Of a stretch of DNA of 64,000 bases, positions 29,033-37,286 are shown piece by piece. Source of the stretch: Bacteroidales bacterium. Its GTDB lineage: Bacteria; Bacteroidota; Bacteroidia; Bacteroidales; UBA10428. The position numbers and the translations under genes were made by a program. How positions within the stretch are numbered: position 1 is the first letter of the stretch; each line of letters starts with the position of its first letter. A model generated the notes under the pieces. The model was not told where the DNA came from, searched no databases, and saw nothing but the letters and a program-made list of their open reading frames with translations. The stretch lies in contig DATGXG010000024.1 of NCBI GenBank assembly GCA_035299085.1, forward strand, positions 186,001-250,000. Direction: 5' to 3'.

Positions 29033-30064
29033 TCAATTATATGGCTGCTTCTTTATCAGGGCGTTGAGAATAGGATTAACCCAGGCTTCTTTAGTCACAT
29101 CATAAACAATAAAATCACTGTCGAACTGCCAGTAAGCCCAGCTGAAATTCAGTTTTTCGGCCGTTCGGGCTACAAATGCCGTATACCGTGCCCTTGATTC
29201 CATATCGGCTTTATCATACGATCCGAATTCACCAAGGTATATCGGCCTGTTGTTTTTAACTGACCAGTCAGCTGCGACCTGCAGTTTAGATTCAACCTCC
29301 TTTTTTTCATCAGGGGTTCCTGTCCATGTAATGCCGCTGAGGTTTTTAAATTCTGTAGCCCATGCCGCACCCTGGTGAGTAAACCGCATCGGGTGATAAA
29401 AGTGAACGGTAACAATGATATTCCTATCTTTTTCAGGCAGCTTGAGAGTATTAAGACTTTCTATGCCGTTCCAGTTGGCGGGACCAATGATGAGTGTGCG
29501 GTTCGGGTTCGTTTCCCGGATAATATTCATAGCCTCAACAAGGAATGAGTTCCACATATCCACGGTTAGCTTCTGGTTAGGTTCATTCAGTATTTCAAAA
29601 ATCACATCGGAGGGCTTATCCTTATACCTGGGAGCAACCTGTTTCCAGAATGAAAGAAACATTTCTTTTTTTGCCATGGGATCATCTGCCATCGCGGTGA
29701 ATTCATGAAGGTCAAGTATGACAACCAGGTGTGCCTCAAGACATTTATTTACAACCCAATCAAGTGTCTCAAGCCAGTGTGGATCCAGTGTATTAGTCTG
29801 TTTATCCATGAATGAAAACGGGAACAGGTTAACGCGCACAGAAGAGAAACCTGCCTCTTTAATCATTTTGAAATAGGGTTCCTTAAAACGGCCATGGGTA
29901 TAATCTTTCCAGAATGCCCGGTCATAGCCCAGAACATTAACACCCTTACCAATTTTAAGATTCTGCTCTTTGGCAGCAACAACCTGCGCCTGTGAAAAAA
30001 GGCTGATTGAAAGTCCTGCAATGCACAGGGCAATTAATAACATGGATTTTTTCATGGAATTCAT
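29033..30064 (-). CDS. GH5-family endo-glycanase, exported
   Basis: 343 residues with a signal peptide (MLLIALCIAGLSISLFSQAQ); the start could be 30064 or three codons later. The GH5 barrel signature is clear: GVNVLGYDRAFW, AGFSSVRVNLFPF, VILDLHEF, FEILNEPN with the acid/base E161, VHFYHPMRFTHQGA, and PIYLGEFGSYD with the nucleophile E279. The family cleaves internal beta-1,4 links in glucans or mannans with retention of configuration. The neighbouring exo-beta-mannosidase and shared regulator point to a mannan or glucomannan, though the subfamily cannot be assigned by eye. It stands between the DUF1905 gene and the deacetylase-like gene. Confidence 0.9.
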   Translation of the reverse strand: MNSMKKSMLLIALCIAGLSISLFSQAQVVAAKEQNLKIGKGVNVLGYDRAFWKDYTHGRFKEPYFKMIKEAGFSSVRVNLFPFSFMDKQTNTLDPHWLETLDWVVNKCLEAHLVVILDLHEFTAMADDPMAKKEMFLSFWKQVAPRYKDKPSDVIFEILNEPNQKLTVDMWNSFLVEAMNIIRETNPNRTLIIGPANWNGIESLNTLKLPEKDRNIIVTVHFYHPMRFTHQGAAWATEFKNLSGITWTGTPDEKKEVESKLQVAADWSVKNNRPIYLGEFGSYDKADMESRARYTAFVARTAEKLNFSWAYWQFDSDFIVYDVTKEAWVNPILNALIKKQPYN

Positions 30065-30106
30065 TTTATGGGATACTAAGTTAAAACTACTGAAAAAGCG
30101 TTGAAT

Positions 30107-30580
30107 TTAGTATGGAGTTTTGATTTTGTTTTTCATCAGCTCAATCGCTTTTGCAAGCCTGTTTTGTCGTGTTTCTTCACGCCTGGCTTCGGTTATCCAC
30201 CGAACATATTCCTTTTTATGGGTATAGGACAACTTGTTGAAATATTCCAGAACATTTGTTTCCTTGTTCATCAGGGCCATCAGATCATCCGGTATTTCGA
30301 CTGTTCTTTCTTCAAGATCTTCTTCAATAACAACATGAACCTTATCACCGGGGTTTTTACCGGTAGCCTTCCTGATTTCCTGAGTGATGCCCAGCCAGTG
30401 ACATTCTCCACCCATTTTAACAAGTGATCCCTTGTAAGGAACCCCGTCAATCAAAGCCTTCACCTTAACCCTTCCCTTCCCGAACTCCTTTTTCACGTCA
30501 TAGGGAAATTCAATAAACCCGGCATTCAGGCTTTCATGTTTTTTAATGACGGTATCAAATTCAAATTTTACAGCTGACAT
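30107..30580 (-). CDS. DUF1905 / YdeI (OmdA)-like protein
   Basis: 157 residues, cytoplasmic. Residues 1-95 match the DUF1905 beta-barrel (FIEFPYDVKKEFGKGRVKVKA, HWLGITQEIRKATGKNPGD). Residues 100-157 match the YdeI/OmpD-associated helical tail (KLSYTHKKEYVRWITEARREETRQ). The biochemical role of the family is not established; YdeI-type proteins have been linked to stress and peptide tolerance. It lies 22 bp after the NUDIX regulator gene and 42 bp before GH5, so it probably shares a transcript with both. Confidence 0.82.
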   Translation of the reverse strand: MSAVKFEFDTVIKKHESLNAGFIEFPYDVKKEFGKGRVKVKALIDGVPYKGSLVKMGGECHWLGITQEIRKATGKNPGDKVHVVIEEDLEERTVEIPDDLMALMNKETNVLEYFNKLSYTHKKEYVRWITEARREETRQNRLAKAIELMKNKIKTPY

Positions 30581-30602
30581 ATACTGAACAGGTTTATCAA
30601 AT

Positions 30603-31376
30603 TTACAAAGAAAAGCCCTTTCCTTCCGTCAAAGCTTTATTGTAATTTTCCCGGTCAAAAGAATACAAATTCGGCGACCGGTGCGGACCTATCTTTCGCT
30701 GCACATTAAGGTGTTTAAGGATTCCGATCCCAATGATCTTCTTCTGGAAATTCCGCCTGTCGAGTGAACGCCCCAGGATAGTTTCATATAATTTCTGCAG
30801 TTCCGGCAATGTGAATTGTTCCGGCAACAAATTCATGCCCAGGGGTTCGTATTTAATCTGGTGCCTGAGCGTTTCCATAGCCAGTCCGATCATGTGCTCA
30901 TGATCGAAAAGCATAAGGGGTAACTGTTCAAAGTTCCACCAACAGCATTCTTCAGAAAACTCATCTGCAACAGGAATTGTACGTGTAAAATCAACCAGCG
31001 CATAATAGCCGATTGAAACGGTTCTGTTATCAAGCCAGGTTCCCAGTATATCATTATAAAACTTATACGACTTCAATAGGGGACTATCGAAAGTCAGGTT
31101 CCGCTCGAGATCTCCGAAGGTATGATACTGCTTTAAAAAGACATCATCGAGCCCGGTTCTTTCCTTTAATATCCGGCTGGCAGCAGAATTTATGGATTCA
31201 TTCCGCAGAATATAACCACCCGGCAAGCACCATCCTTCAACGCCTTTCCACCTTGTAAGCAATACTCTTAGCTGGTTTTCATGATATCCGAGTATTACAC
31301 AATCAATCGAAAGCTGTGGGATAAAAAATTTATGCCCCTCCTGAATAAAAGTATATATATCACCCTTTGAAACCAT
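30603..31376 (-). CDS. NUDIX-domain transcriptional regulator (NrtR/AraR-like)
   Basis: 257 residues. Residues about 18-150 form a NUDIX fold; the box is GYILRNESINSAASRILKE followed by RTGL. The canonical REUxEE core is altered (RILKER), so hydrolysis is unlikely and the fold probably senses a ligand. Residues about 165-257 form a winged helix (FTLPELQKLYETILGRSLDRRNFQKKI) as in NrtR and in the Bacteroides NUDIX-type arabinose regulator. It is divergent from the beta-mannosidase gene, with two matching palindromes in the 92-bp gap. I infer a sugar- or metabolite-responsive repressor that controls the beta-mannosidase and its own operon (DUF1905, GH5, deacetylase-like). Confidence 0.85.
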   Translation of the reverse strand: MVSKGDIYTFIQEGHKFFIPQLSIDCVILGYHENQLRVLLTRWKGVEGWCLPGGYILRNESINSAASRILKERTGLDDVFLKQYHTFGDLERNLTFDSPLLKSYKFYNDILGTWLDNRTVSIGYYALVDFTRTIPVADEFSEECCWWNFEQLPLMLFDHEHMIGLAMETLRHQIKYEPLGMNLLPEQFTLPELQKLYETILGRSLDRRNFQKKIIGIGILKHLNVQRKIGPHRSPNLYSFDRENYNKALTEGKGFSL

Positions 31377-31399
31377 GGTTTAAAAGTAAGAAATTCTAT

Positions 31400-31416
31400 T
31401 GTGTAAAATCTACATA
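31400..31416. promoter_or_regulatory. Candidate NUDIX-regulator operator, site 1
   Basis: TGTGTAAAATCTACATA is an imperfect palindrome: half-sites TGTGTA and TACATA separated by five bases. It lies 24 bp upstream of the NUDIX regulator start and matches site 2 in form and length. Confidence 0.6.
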
Positions 31417-31436
31417 ATTAAATTATTTAGTATTAT

Positions 31437-31453
31437 TGTGTATATTTTACGCA
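31437..31453. promoter_or_regulatory. Candidate NUDIX-regulator operator, site 2
   Basis: TGTGTATATTTTACGCA repeats the TGTGTA-N5-TACnnA form of site 1, centre to centre 37 bp away. It ends 15 bp before the beta-mannosidase start codon, where binding would block initiation. Confidence 0.6.
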
Positions 31454-31468
31454 TTTAATACTCAAATT

Positions 31469-34114
31469 ATGAAAACCAAAAGAATCGTATGGCTGACAGC
31501 CATTTGGCTCGTAATGACCCAGTTGTCGTTTTCCGAACAGTGGGTGCAGGATTTGAATAAAGGGTGGACATTCCATAAAGTAGGCTCTGCCAAGTGGTAT
31601 AATGCCAAAGTTCCGGGATGCGTTCACACCGACTTAATGGATAACAAACTGATCCCTGATCCTTTTTATCGTGATAATGAGACCAAAGTACAATGGGTTG
31701 ATAAAAACTCCTGGGAATACAAAACCGACTTTACGGCAGATGAGGCTCTGATGAAAATGGAACGCATCATTCTCGATTTTAAAGGCCTTGATACCTATGC
31801 TGACATTTTCGTAAACGACAGGCTGCTTAAATCCACTGACAATATGTTTTGCGAATGGGAAGTAGATATTAAACCGGTTTTGAAATCCGGTGAGAATACG
31901 CTGAGGATTCTGTTTCATTCACCTGTTGCCATGGGTATCCTTAGTCGCGACAAGTTTAACCTTGAAGCCCCCAACGGATACAACCTGGAGTTCCTTAACA
32001 ATGACTGGCCGAATGTTGGTCCTTATATGCGTAAGGCAAGCTATATGTTTGGCTGGGACTGGGGTCCCAAACTTACAACAAGCGGTATCTGGCGGCCGGT
32101 ATATCTTAAGGCATGGAACACCGCAAGGATAAATTCCTTGTCAATAGTTCAGAAAGAAATAACAGCCAAAAAAGCGAAAGCATCAGCTGTATTTTCAATT
32201 GAATCCTCCGAATCTATGGATGCAACCCTGAACGTTGACTATAGTTTGAATGGATCTAAAATCAGTGTAAAACCGGTACCGGTTAACCTTAATAAAGGCA
32301 TAAATGAGGTTTCTGTGGATATTGAAATTGCCAAACCGGCGATTTGGTGGCCCAACGGCCTCGGAGCCCATCCTGTTTATTCCTTTACCGGTTCCCTGAA
32401 AGGGCAGGAAAAGGAACTGGACCGTATCAGCACGAAAACAGGCCTGAGGACAGTAAAACTTGTTCAGAAACCGGAGTCTGATGGCGGATCCACGTTTTAT
32501 TTCGAAGTGAACGGCGTACCTGTTTTTGCGAAGGGAGCTAATTACATTCCATCGGATATTTTTCCTTCACGGGTAACCGATGATCATTACAGGGAAATGC
32601 TGAAACTGGCTGCAGATGCGAACATGAATATGCTTCGCGTTTGGGGTGGCGGTATCTATGAAAGTGACCTGTTTTATGATTTGTGTGATGAACTGGGTTT
32701 AATGGTCTGGCAGGATTTCGCTTTTGCCATATATCATATGCCCGATTACAAAGAGTTTTATGAATCCATTCAAAAAGAACTGGGAGATAACATCACACGG
32801 TTGAGAAATCATCCAAGCATCGTATTGTGGTGCGGCAATAATGAAACCGACCTTTTATGGAATGTCCTCTTCAAACGGTACTTTGGCATTCCCTATGATG
32901 AAGCCGAGGGAAAGCTGCTCGAAAGTCTGATTCCCTTTCTCCCCGCAGTTGACAGTATCAATCCGGTTTCAAAACAAAGGGTATTAAAAGAATACGACAC
33001 TGTGTTTTACTCAATTATACCTGAGGCCATTCAGAAATATGATTACAATGCGAGGGATTACTGGCCTTCCTCTCCGATGGGCGGGTACAGGAAACCCGGT
33101 ACCATGACAAAGCCCTATTCAGGTGATATGCATTACTATGTTGCCGTTATCAATAAACCATTCAGTGATTACTTCGAAATGCAATCCCACTTTTTCAGCG
33201 AGCATGGTTTTCATGCCTGGCCGGATAAGAAAACTGTGTATGAATTCACATCAGTTTCTGACCGGTCTGAAAATTCAGCAGTGATGAAATCACATATCAA
33301 GGCCGCGAACGGAAGCACCTTGATAAGAAAATATATGGATATGTATTATAAATCGCCAAAGAACTTTGATTCGTACCTTTATGTTTCGCAGCTATTGCAG
33401 GTACATTGTATGAAAATGGCTTTGGAACTCCATCGCAGCCGGATGCCCTTTACAATGGGAACGCTTTACTGGCAGCTGAATGATGTATGGCCTGTAGCAT
33501 CATGGGCCAGTCTGGATTTCCAAAATAACCCGAAGGCGCTGCACTATTTTGTGAAGAAGGCATTCAGTCCGGTTATTGTAGTTCCTTCGGATTACAAGGG
33601 ACAATTTACGGTAACAGGAGTATCCGATAAATTGCAAGACATTAATGCCACCTTGCAGATGAAAATAATGGATTTTTCGGGTAAGGTGCTTTGGAGTAAA
33701 GAATCACCGGTAAAATTAAAAGCCAATTCCAGCCAGGTTGTTTATGAAAGCAAGACCACTGAACTGATCAAAAACATCGATACTACGAAGGCAGTTTTTG
33801 TGGCAAAGCTTATGCAGGGAAAACAGGTACTTGCAGCAAACGAATTCTATTTCTCAGAGCCAAAAGATTTAAGTTTCACAAAAGCAGATATCTCCCGCCA
33901 GGTGGTTGAGACGGCAACCGGGTATACGGTAACATTAACCAGCACAGTACTGCAAAAAAATGTTTGCCTGAGTTCAGATGAAGACATAAAATTTTCGGAC
34001 AATTATTTTGATTTGCTTCCTGGGGAGAAAGTCACGATTCAATGCACTACCTCTGGAAAAATTGAAAACTTCAATGATAAGCTGAAGGTTATTTCATTGG
34101 TGGATACATATTAA
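31469..34114 (+). CDS. GH2 exo-beta-mannosidase, exported
   Basis: 881 residues from the ATG at 31469, chosen because MKTKRIVWLTAIWLVMTQLSFS is a signal peptide; the longer frame would run through operator site 2. The sequence follows the beta-mannosidase plan: LNKGWTFHKVG and KVPGCVHTDLMDNKLIPDP at the N-terminal domain, YMFGWDWGPKLTTSGIWRPV, the acid/base E459 in WCGNNETD, and the nucleophile E578 in FFSEHGFHAWP. It removes single beta-mannose units from the non-reducing ends of mannosides. Length fits the family. It pairs logically with the divergent GH5 operon. A strong terminator follows directly. Confidence 0.95.
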   Translation: MKTKRIVWLTAIWLVMTQLSFSEQWVQDLNKGWTFHKVGSAKWYNAKVPGCVHTDLMDNKLIPDPFYRDNETKVQWVDKNSWEYKTDFTADEALMKMERIILDFKGLDTYADIFVNDRLLKSTDNMFCEWEVDIKPVLKSGENTLRILFHSPVAMGILSRDKFNLEAPNGYNLEFLNNDWPNVGPYMRKASYMFGWDWGPKLTTSGIWRPVYLKAWNTARINSLSIVQKEITAKKAKASAVFSIESSESMDATLNVDYSLNGSKISVKPVPVNLNKGINEVSVDIEIAKPAIWWPNGLGAHPVYSFTGSLKGQEKELDRISTKTGLRTVKLVQKPESDGGSTFYFEVNGVPVFAKGANYIPSDIFPSRVTDDHYREMLKLAADANMNMLRVWGGGIYESDLFYDLCDELGLMVWQDFAFAIYHMPDYKEFYESIQKELGDNITRLRNHPSIVLWCGNNETDLLWNVLFKRYFGIPYDEAEGKLLESLIPFLPAVDSINPVSKQRVLKEYDTVFYSIIPEAIQKYDYNARDYWPSSPMGGYRKPGTMTKPYSGDMHYYVAVINKPFSDYFEMQSHFFSEHGFHAWPDKKTVYEFTSVSDRSENSAVMKSHIKAANGSTLIRKYMDMYYKSPKNFDSYLYVSQLLQVHCMKMALELHRSRMPFTMGTLYWQLNDVWPVASWASLDFQNNPKALHYFVKKAFSPVIVVPSDYKGQFTVTGVSDKLQDINATLQMKIMDFSGKVLWSKESPVKLKANSSQVVYESKTTELIKNIDTTKAVFVAKLMQGKQVLAANEFYFSEPKDLSFTKADISRQVVETATGYTVTLTSTVLQKNVCLSSDEDIKFSDNYFDLLPGEKVTIQCTTSGKIENFNDKLKVISLVDTY

Positions 34115-34134
34115 AAAGAGAATCTCAACAAAAG

Positions 34135-34160
34135 GCCACCCCTGAGGGTGGCTTTTTTTT
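34135..34160 (+). terminator. Rho-independent terminator after beta-mannosidase
   Basis: GCCACCC (34135-34141) pairs with GGGTGGC (34146-34152) over a CTGA tetraloop, followed by eight Ts. A textbook terminator, 20 bp after the stop codon. Confidence 0.92.
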
Positions 34161-34260
34161 ATGCACCGGCTTTGACACAAAATATCAATCAATTAATTGT
34201 AATTTTAGCTTTACTGTAAAAATTCATTCCAGTTTAACTTCCTCAGGGAAATAAATAAGT

Positions 34261-36945
34261 ATGCTGCTGACAAAACTACATATTCCTTCATCCGGCGATC
34301 ACATCGTTCACAGGTCCGGGCTTTTTGATAAATTAAACGCCGGACTGAACCGGAAATTAATTCTGATATCCGCACCGGCCGGCTTTGGTAAAACTACCCT
34401 GGTAAGCGACTGGATCAATCAACTAAAAATACCGGCAGCATGGTTTTCACTGGACAAGAGCGACAACGATCCGGTAGAATTTCTAAGCTATGTTATAACC
34501 GGGATACAAACCATACAATGTGAATTCGGGCAAAATGCACTAAGGTTGCTGAAATCACCGGGCGAAACAGGAATAATGTCCATTGCCGACTTATTAATCA
34601 ATGAAATGATTACTATCGGACAAGACTTTATCCTGGTGCTGGATGATTTCCACTTAATAAGCAGCGGCGAAATAAAGAAATTAGTGACTTATTTTTTAGA
34701 ACATATTCCCGGTAATATTCATTTTGTCCTGTCTTCCAGGTCAGATCCCGTTTTGGAAATGGCCAGGTTACGAAGTCAGAATCAATTGGTGGAATTACGC
34801 GCCAGTGATCTTTGCTTTAAGACAGAAGACATTTCTTACTTGTTTAATAAAAAATTAAAATTAGGATTGTCTGTTGACGATATCCACACACTTGAAAACA
34901 AAACGGAAGGCTGGATTGCCGGACTGCAGTTAACTGCCCTGTCATTACAGAGCAATGCTGACATTTCAGGATTTATCAGGGCATTTAAGGGCGACAACCG
35001 GTATATCATGGATTACCTGATTGAAGAAGTATTAAAAATTCAGACAGAAGATGTTAAGGAATTTCTGGTAAATACGTCCATATTGGAGCAATTCTCCGCA
35101 CCGCTGTGCGACGCTCTGTTAAACAGAACTGACAGCCGGTTAATCCTCGAGAAACTGGAAAAGAACAATTTATTCGTTTTTTCGCTTGATGCTGAACGGC
35201 AATGGTACAGGTATCACCATCTTTTTGCCGACCTGCTTAAGCAAAGGCTTTTACTGAATGATTCCACAATCGTGGAAATACTTCACAATAAAGCATGCAT
35301 TTGGTTCGAACAGAATAATCTGTTCGATTTGGCGATAGCACATGCCTTAGAAATAAAAAACTTCGAAAAAGCCATACAGCTATTGGACAGGATTGTTGAA
35401 TCGCTGTGGCAAAACGGCCATCATACCGTAATCATGAACTATGGCGATACGCTGCCGGATGAATTAATAAAGAAGAATCCGGGTTTTTGCTTGTACTACT
35501 CCTGGATCCTGATCACATCGGGTCAAATTCAAAAAGCACGGCCGTTTCTGTTAAGCGCCGAACAAATCTGCGTACAATTAATTAGTGATAAAAGCTCTTC
35601 GAAAGATACGGTTCAATTTTATGGAAAGCTTCTTGGAAAAATAGCGGTTGCCTTTGCTTATTCATTCTCAAACGAAGAACATTCGGATAAAATCTTCGAT
35701 TATTGCGAACTGGCCATGAAACATCTTACCGCAGATGATCCTTTGTGGTATAGCTGGGCATGGTTTTCATCGGCTATTGCACAGTATTCGAACGGAGACT
35801 TGTTGGCAAGCAAAGCGGCCTTTAATACGGCTTTTGAATACGGAAAGAAATCCGGAAATATCTACCTGATATCAACAATTGCTATCCGCATGGCTGAAAA
35901 CGAACAACAATTGGGTTTTTATAAGACAGCTTACCAAAAATGTATTGATCTTTTAGAATTACTGACTGATAAGGGCTATCTGCAAATTGCAAGGGGTGAT
36001 TGGACATTTGCTGCCCTGTATTTTATCCTGGGGATTTCGCAATACAACTGGGCAGAAAATGATAAAGCCATTGAAAATATAAAACGTGCTTATGATTTGA
36101 GTAAGCAGGGGAAAGATATTTATCTGAAAATTACCATTTTGATGGTATATTCAGTAGTACTCCTTGAACTCGGAGACAGTGAAGCGGAAAAGAAAATACG
36201 GGAGCTGGATGAATTATACTTTAAAAACAGTATACCTCCTTTTCTGAAGTCCTATTATATAGGATGGAAGATTTATCTCTGTTTCGAAAAAAACGATCTG
36301 GATAAAGCGCAGAAAATCGTTTCTCACTATGATCTGGACCTTAGTAAAGAAAAGACACCGGCTAATGAATCGGCCTATTCATCGTATGTGCGTCTGTTGA
36401 TGGCACAAAACAGGCTGGATGAAGCAGAATCCCTGCTTTCAGAACTTTATGTCCTGGCAAGGGAAGGAAAGCGTAATGAAAGAATGATAGATTGCCTGGT
36501 CTCATGGGCCATTTTGCATGAAATGAAAGGCAGGCATGATGAGGCAGTATCACATATCATCCAGGCCATGGAACTGGCTTCTGATGAAAATTTACTGATT
36601 GGCTTTGTATTAAGAAGTCATGAAATCAATGCTCTGCTTAAAGATGCCTATAAAATACAGACTACAACAAAAACAAAGATTTCGGATCGTTTTATTGAAA
36701 ACCTTAAAATGGCTGTTGACCGCAGAACAAACCAGTTGAAAATGAGAACATCCTCTGAGCTCAGCTCCCGTGAACTGGAGACACTGAAGATGATCACCGG
36801 GGATCTGTCAAACCAGGAAATTGCAGATAAGCTCTTTATTTCTCTGAATACGGTCAAAACACACTTAAAAAACATTTATTTAAAACTTGAAGTGGACAGT
36901 CGTTCAAAAGCTGTAGCAAAAGCAAAAGAAATTGGATTGTTATAG
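34261..36945 (+). CDS. MalT-like LuxR-family ATP-dependent transcriptional regulator
   Basis: 894 residues. Residues 1-20 (MLLTKLHIPSSGDHIVHR) are the usual start of this family. Walker A APAGFGKTTL lies at about 38-47 and Walker B FILVLDDFH at about 122-130, in a STAND-type ATPase (about 1-340). A long superhelical TPR-like region follows (about 345-810). The C-terminus (about 832-894) is a LuxR HTH: LSSRELETLKMI, SNQEIADKLFISLNTVKTHLKNIY. In E. coli MalT the TPR region binds the inducer and ATP drives oligomerisation. The inducer here is unknown. The downstream 66-aa gene and TonB receptor are the nearest candidate targets; a terminator separates them. Confidence 0.92.
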   Translation: MLLTKLHIPSSGDHIVHRSGLFDKLNAGLNRKLILISAPAGFGKTTLVSDWINQLKIPAAWFSLDKSDNDPVEFLSYVITGIQTIQCEFGQNALRLLKSPGETGIMSIADLLINEMITIGQDFILVLDDFHLISSGEIKKLVTYFLEHIPGNIHFVLSSRSDPVLEMARLRSQNQLVELRASDLCFKTEDISYLFNKKLKLGLSVDDIHTLENKTEGWIAGLQLTALSLQSNADISGFIRAFKGDNRYIMDYLIEEVLKIQTEDVKEFLVNTSILEQFSAPLCDALLNRTDSRLILEKLEKNNLFVFSLDAERQWYRYHHLFADLLKQRLLLNDSTIVEILHNKACIWFEQNNLFDLAIAHALEIKNFEKAIQLLDRIVESLWQNGHHTVIMNYGDTLPDELIKKNPGFCLYYSWILITSGQIQKARPFLLSAEQICVQLISDKSSSKDTVQFYGKLLGKIAVAFAYSFSNEEHSDKIFDYCELAMKHLTADDPLWYSWAWFSSAIAQYSNGDLLASKAAFNTAFEYGKKSGNIYLISTIAIRMAENEQQLGFYKTAYQKCIDLLELLTDKGYLQIARGDWTFAALYFILGISQYNWAENDKAIENIKRAYDLSKQGKDIYLKITILMVYSVVLLELGDSEAEKKIRELDELYFKNSIPPFLKSYYIGWKIYLCFEKNDLDKAQKIVSHYDLDLSKEKTPANESAYSSYVRLLMAQNRLDEAESLLSELYVLAREGKRNERMIDCLVSWAILHEMKGRHDEAVSHIIQAMELASDENLLIGFVLRSHEINALLKDAYKIQTTTKTKISDRFIENLKMAVDRRTNQLKMRTSSELSSRELETLKMITGDLSNQEIADKLFISLNTVKTHLKNIYLKLEVDSRSKAVAKAKEIGLL

Positions 36946-36970
36946 CACGTTGCTATAGTTCCTGTTTATA

Positions 36971-37011
36971 AAAATCACCCCCGGAATCACCCCCGGGGGT
37001 GATTTTTTTTT
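36971..37011 (+). terminator. Terminator after the MalT-like gene
   Basis: Two direct copies of ATCACCCCC face one GGGGGTGAT, which runs into nine Ts. Either copy can pair, so two alternative hairpins are possible; the end point is the same. Confidence 0.8.
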
Positions 37012-37054
37012 ACCGGGTACCCCTCACCTTTGATCCATTATTAAATCATTTAAA

Positions 37055-37255
37055 ATGAGCGGTAAAACTGAAATTGTAGTACGCGGGCACCTGGATAAAA
37101 AATGGAAGAATTGGTTTGCCGGTATGGATATAATGTATGAGGGGGAAAATACAATCATCTCAGGTAAAATTACCGATGAATCCTTTTTACACGGAATTCT
37201 GAATAAGATCCGCGATTTAAACCTGGTGCTTATTTCCGTAAATCCATCGAAATAA
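37055..37255 (+). CDS. Conserved small protein (66 aa), function unknown
   Basis: The product starts MSGKTEIVVRGHLDKKWK and ends with LNKIRDLNLVLISVN. I recognise the pattern: a short protein with a GHLD..W..WF start, an acidic middle around YEGENT and an LHGIL.KIRDL end occurs widely, often near MalT-like LuxR regulators, and no function is known to me. No signal peptide or membrane segment, so cytosolic; the predicted fold is a small alpha/beta unit. It lies between the MalT-like gene and the TonB receptor, 31 bp before the latter, so it may be co-expressed with the receptor. Confidence 0.75.
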   Translation: MSGKTEIVVRGHLDKKWKNWFAGMDIMYEGENTIISGKITDESFLHGILNKIRDLNLVLISVNPSK

Positions 37256-37286
37256 AACTGAAAGTCCTGAATTCAATAAACATAAA

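Noticed and set aside
31436..31468. Longer beta-mannosidase start
   Set aside because: It runs through the candidate operator and promoter region and lacks signal-peptide character.
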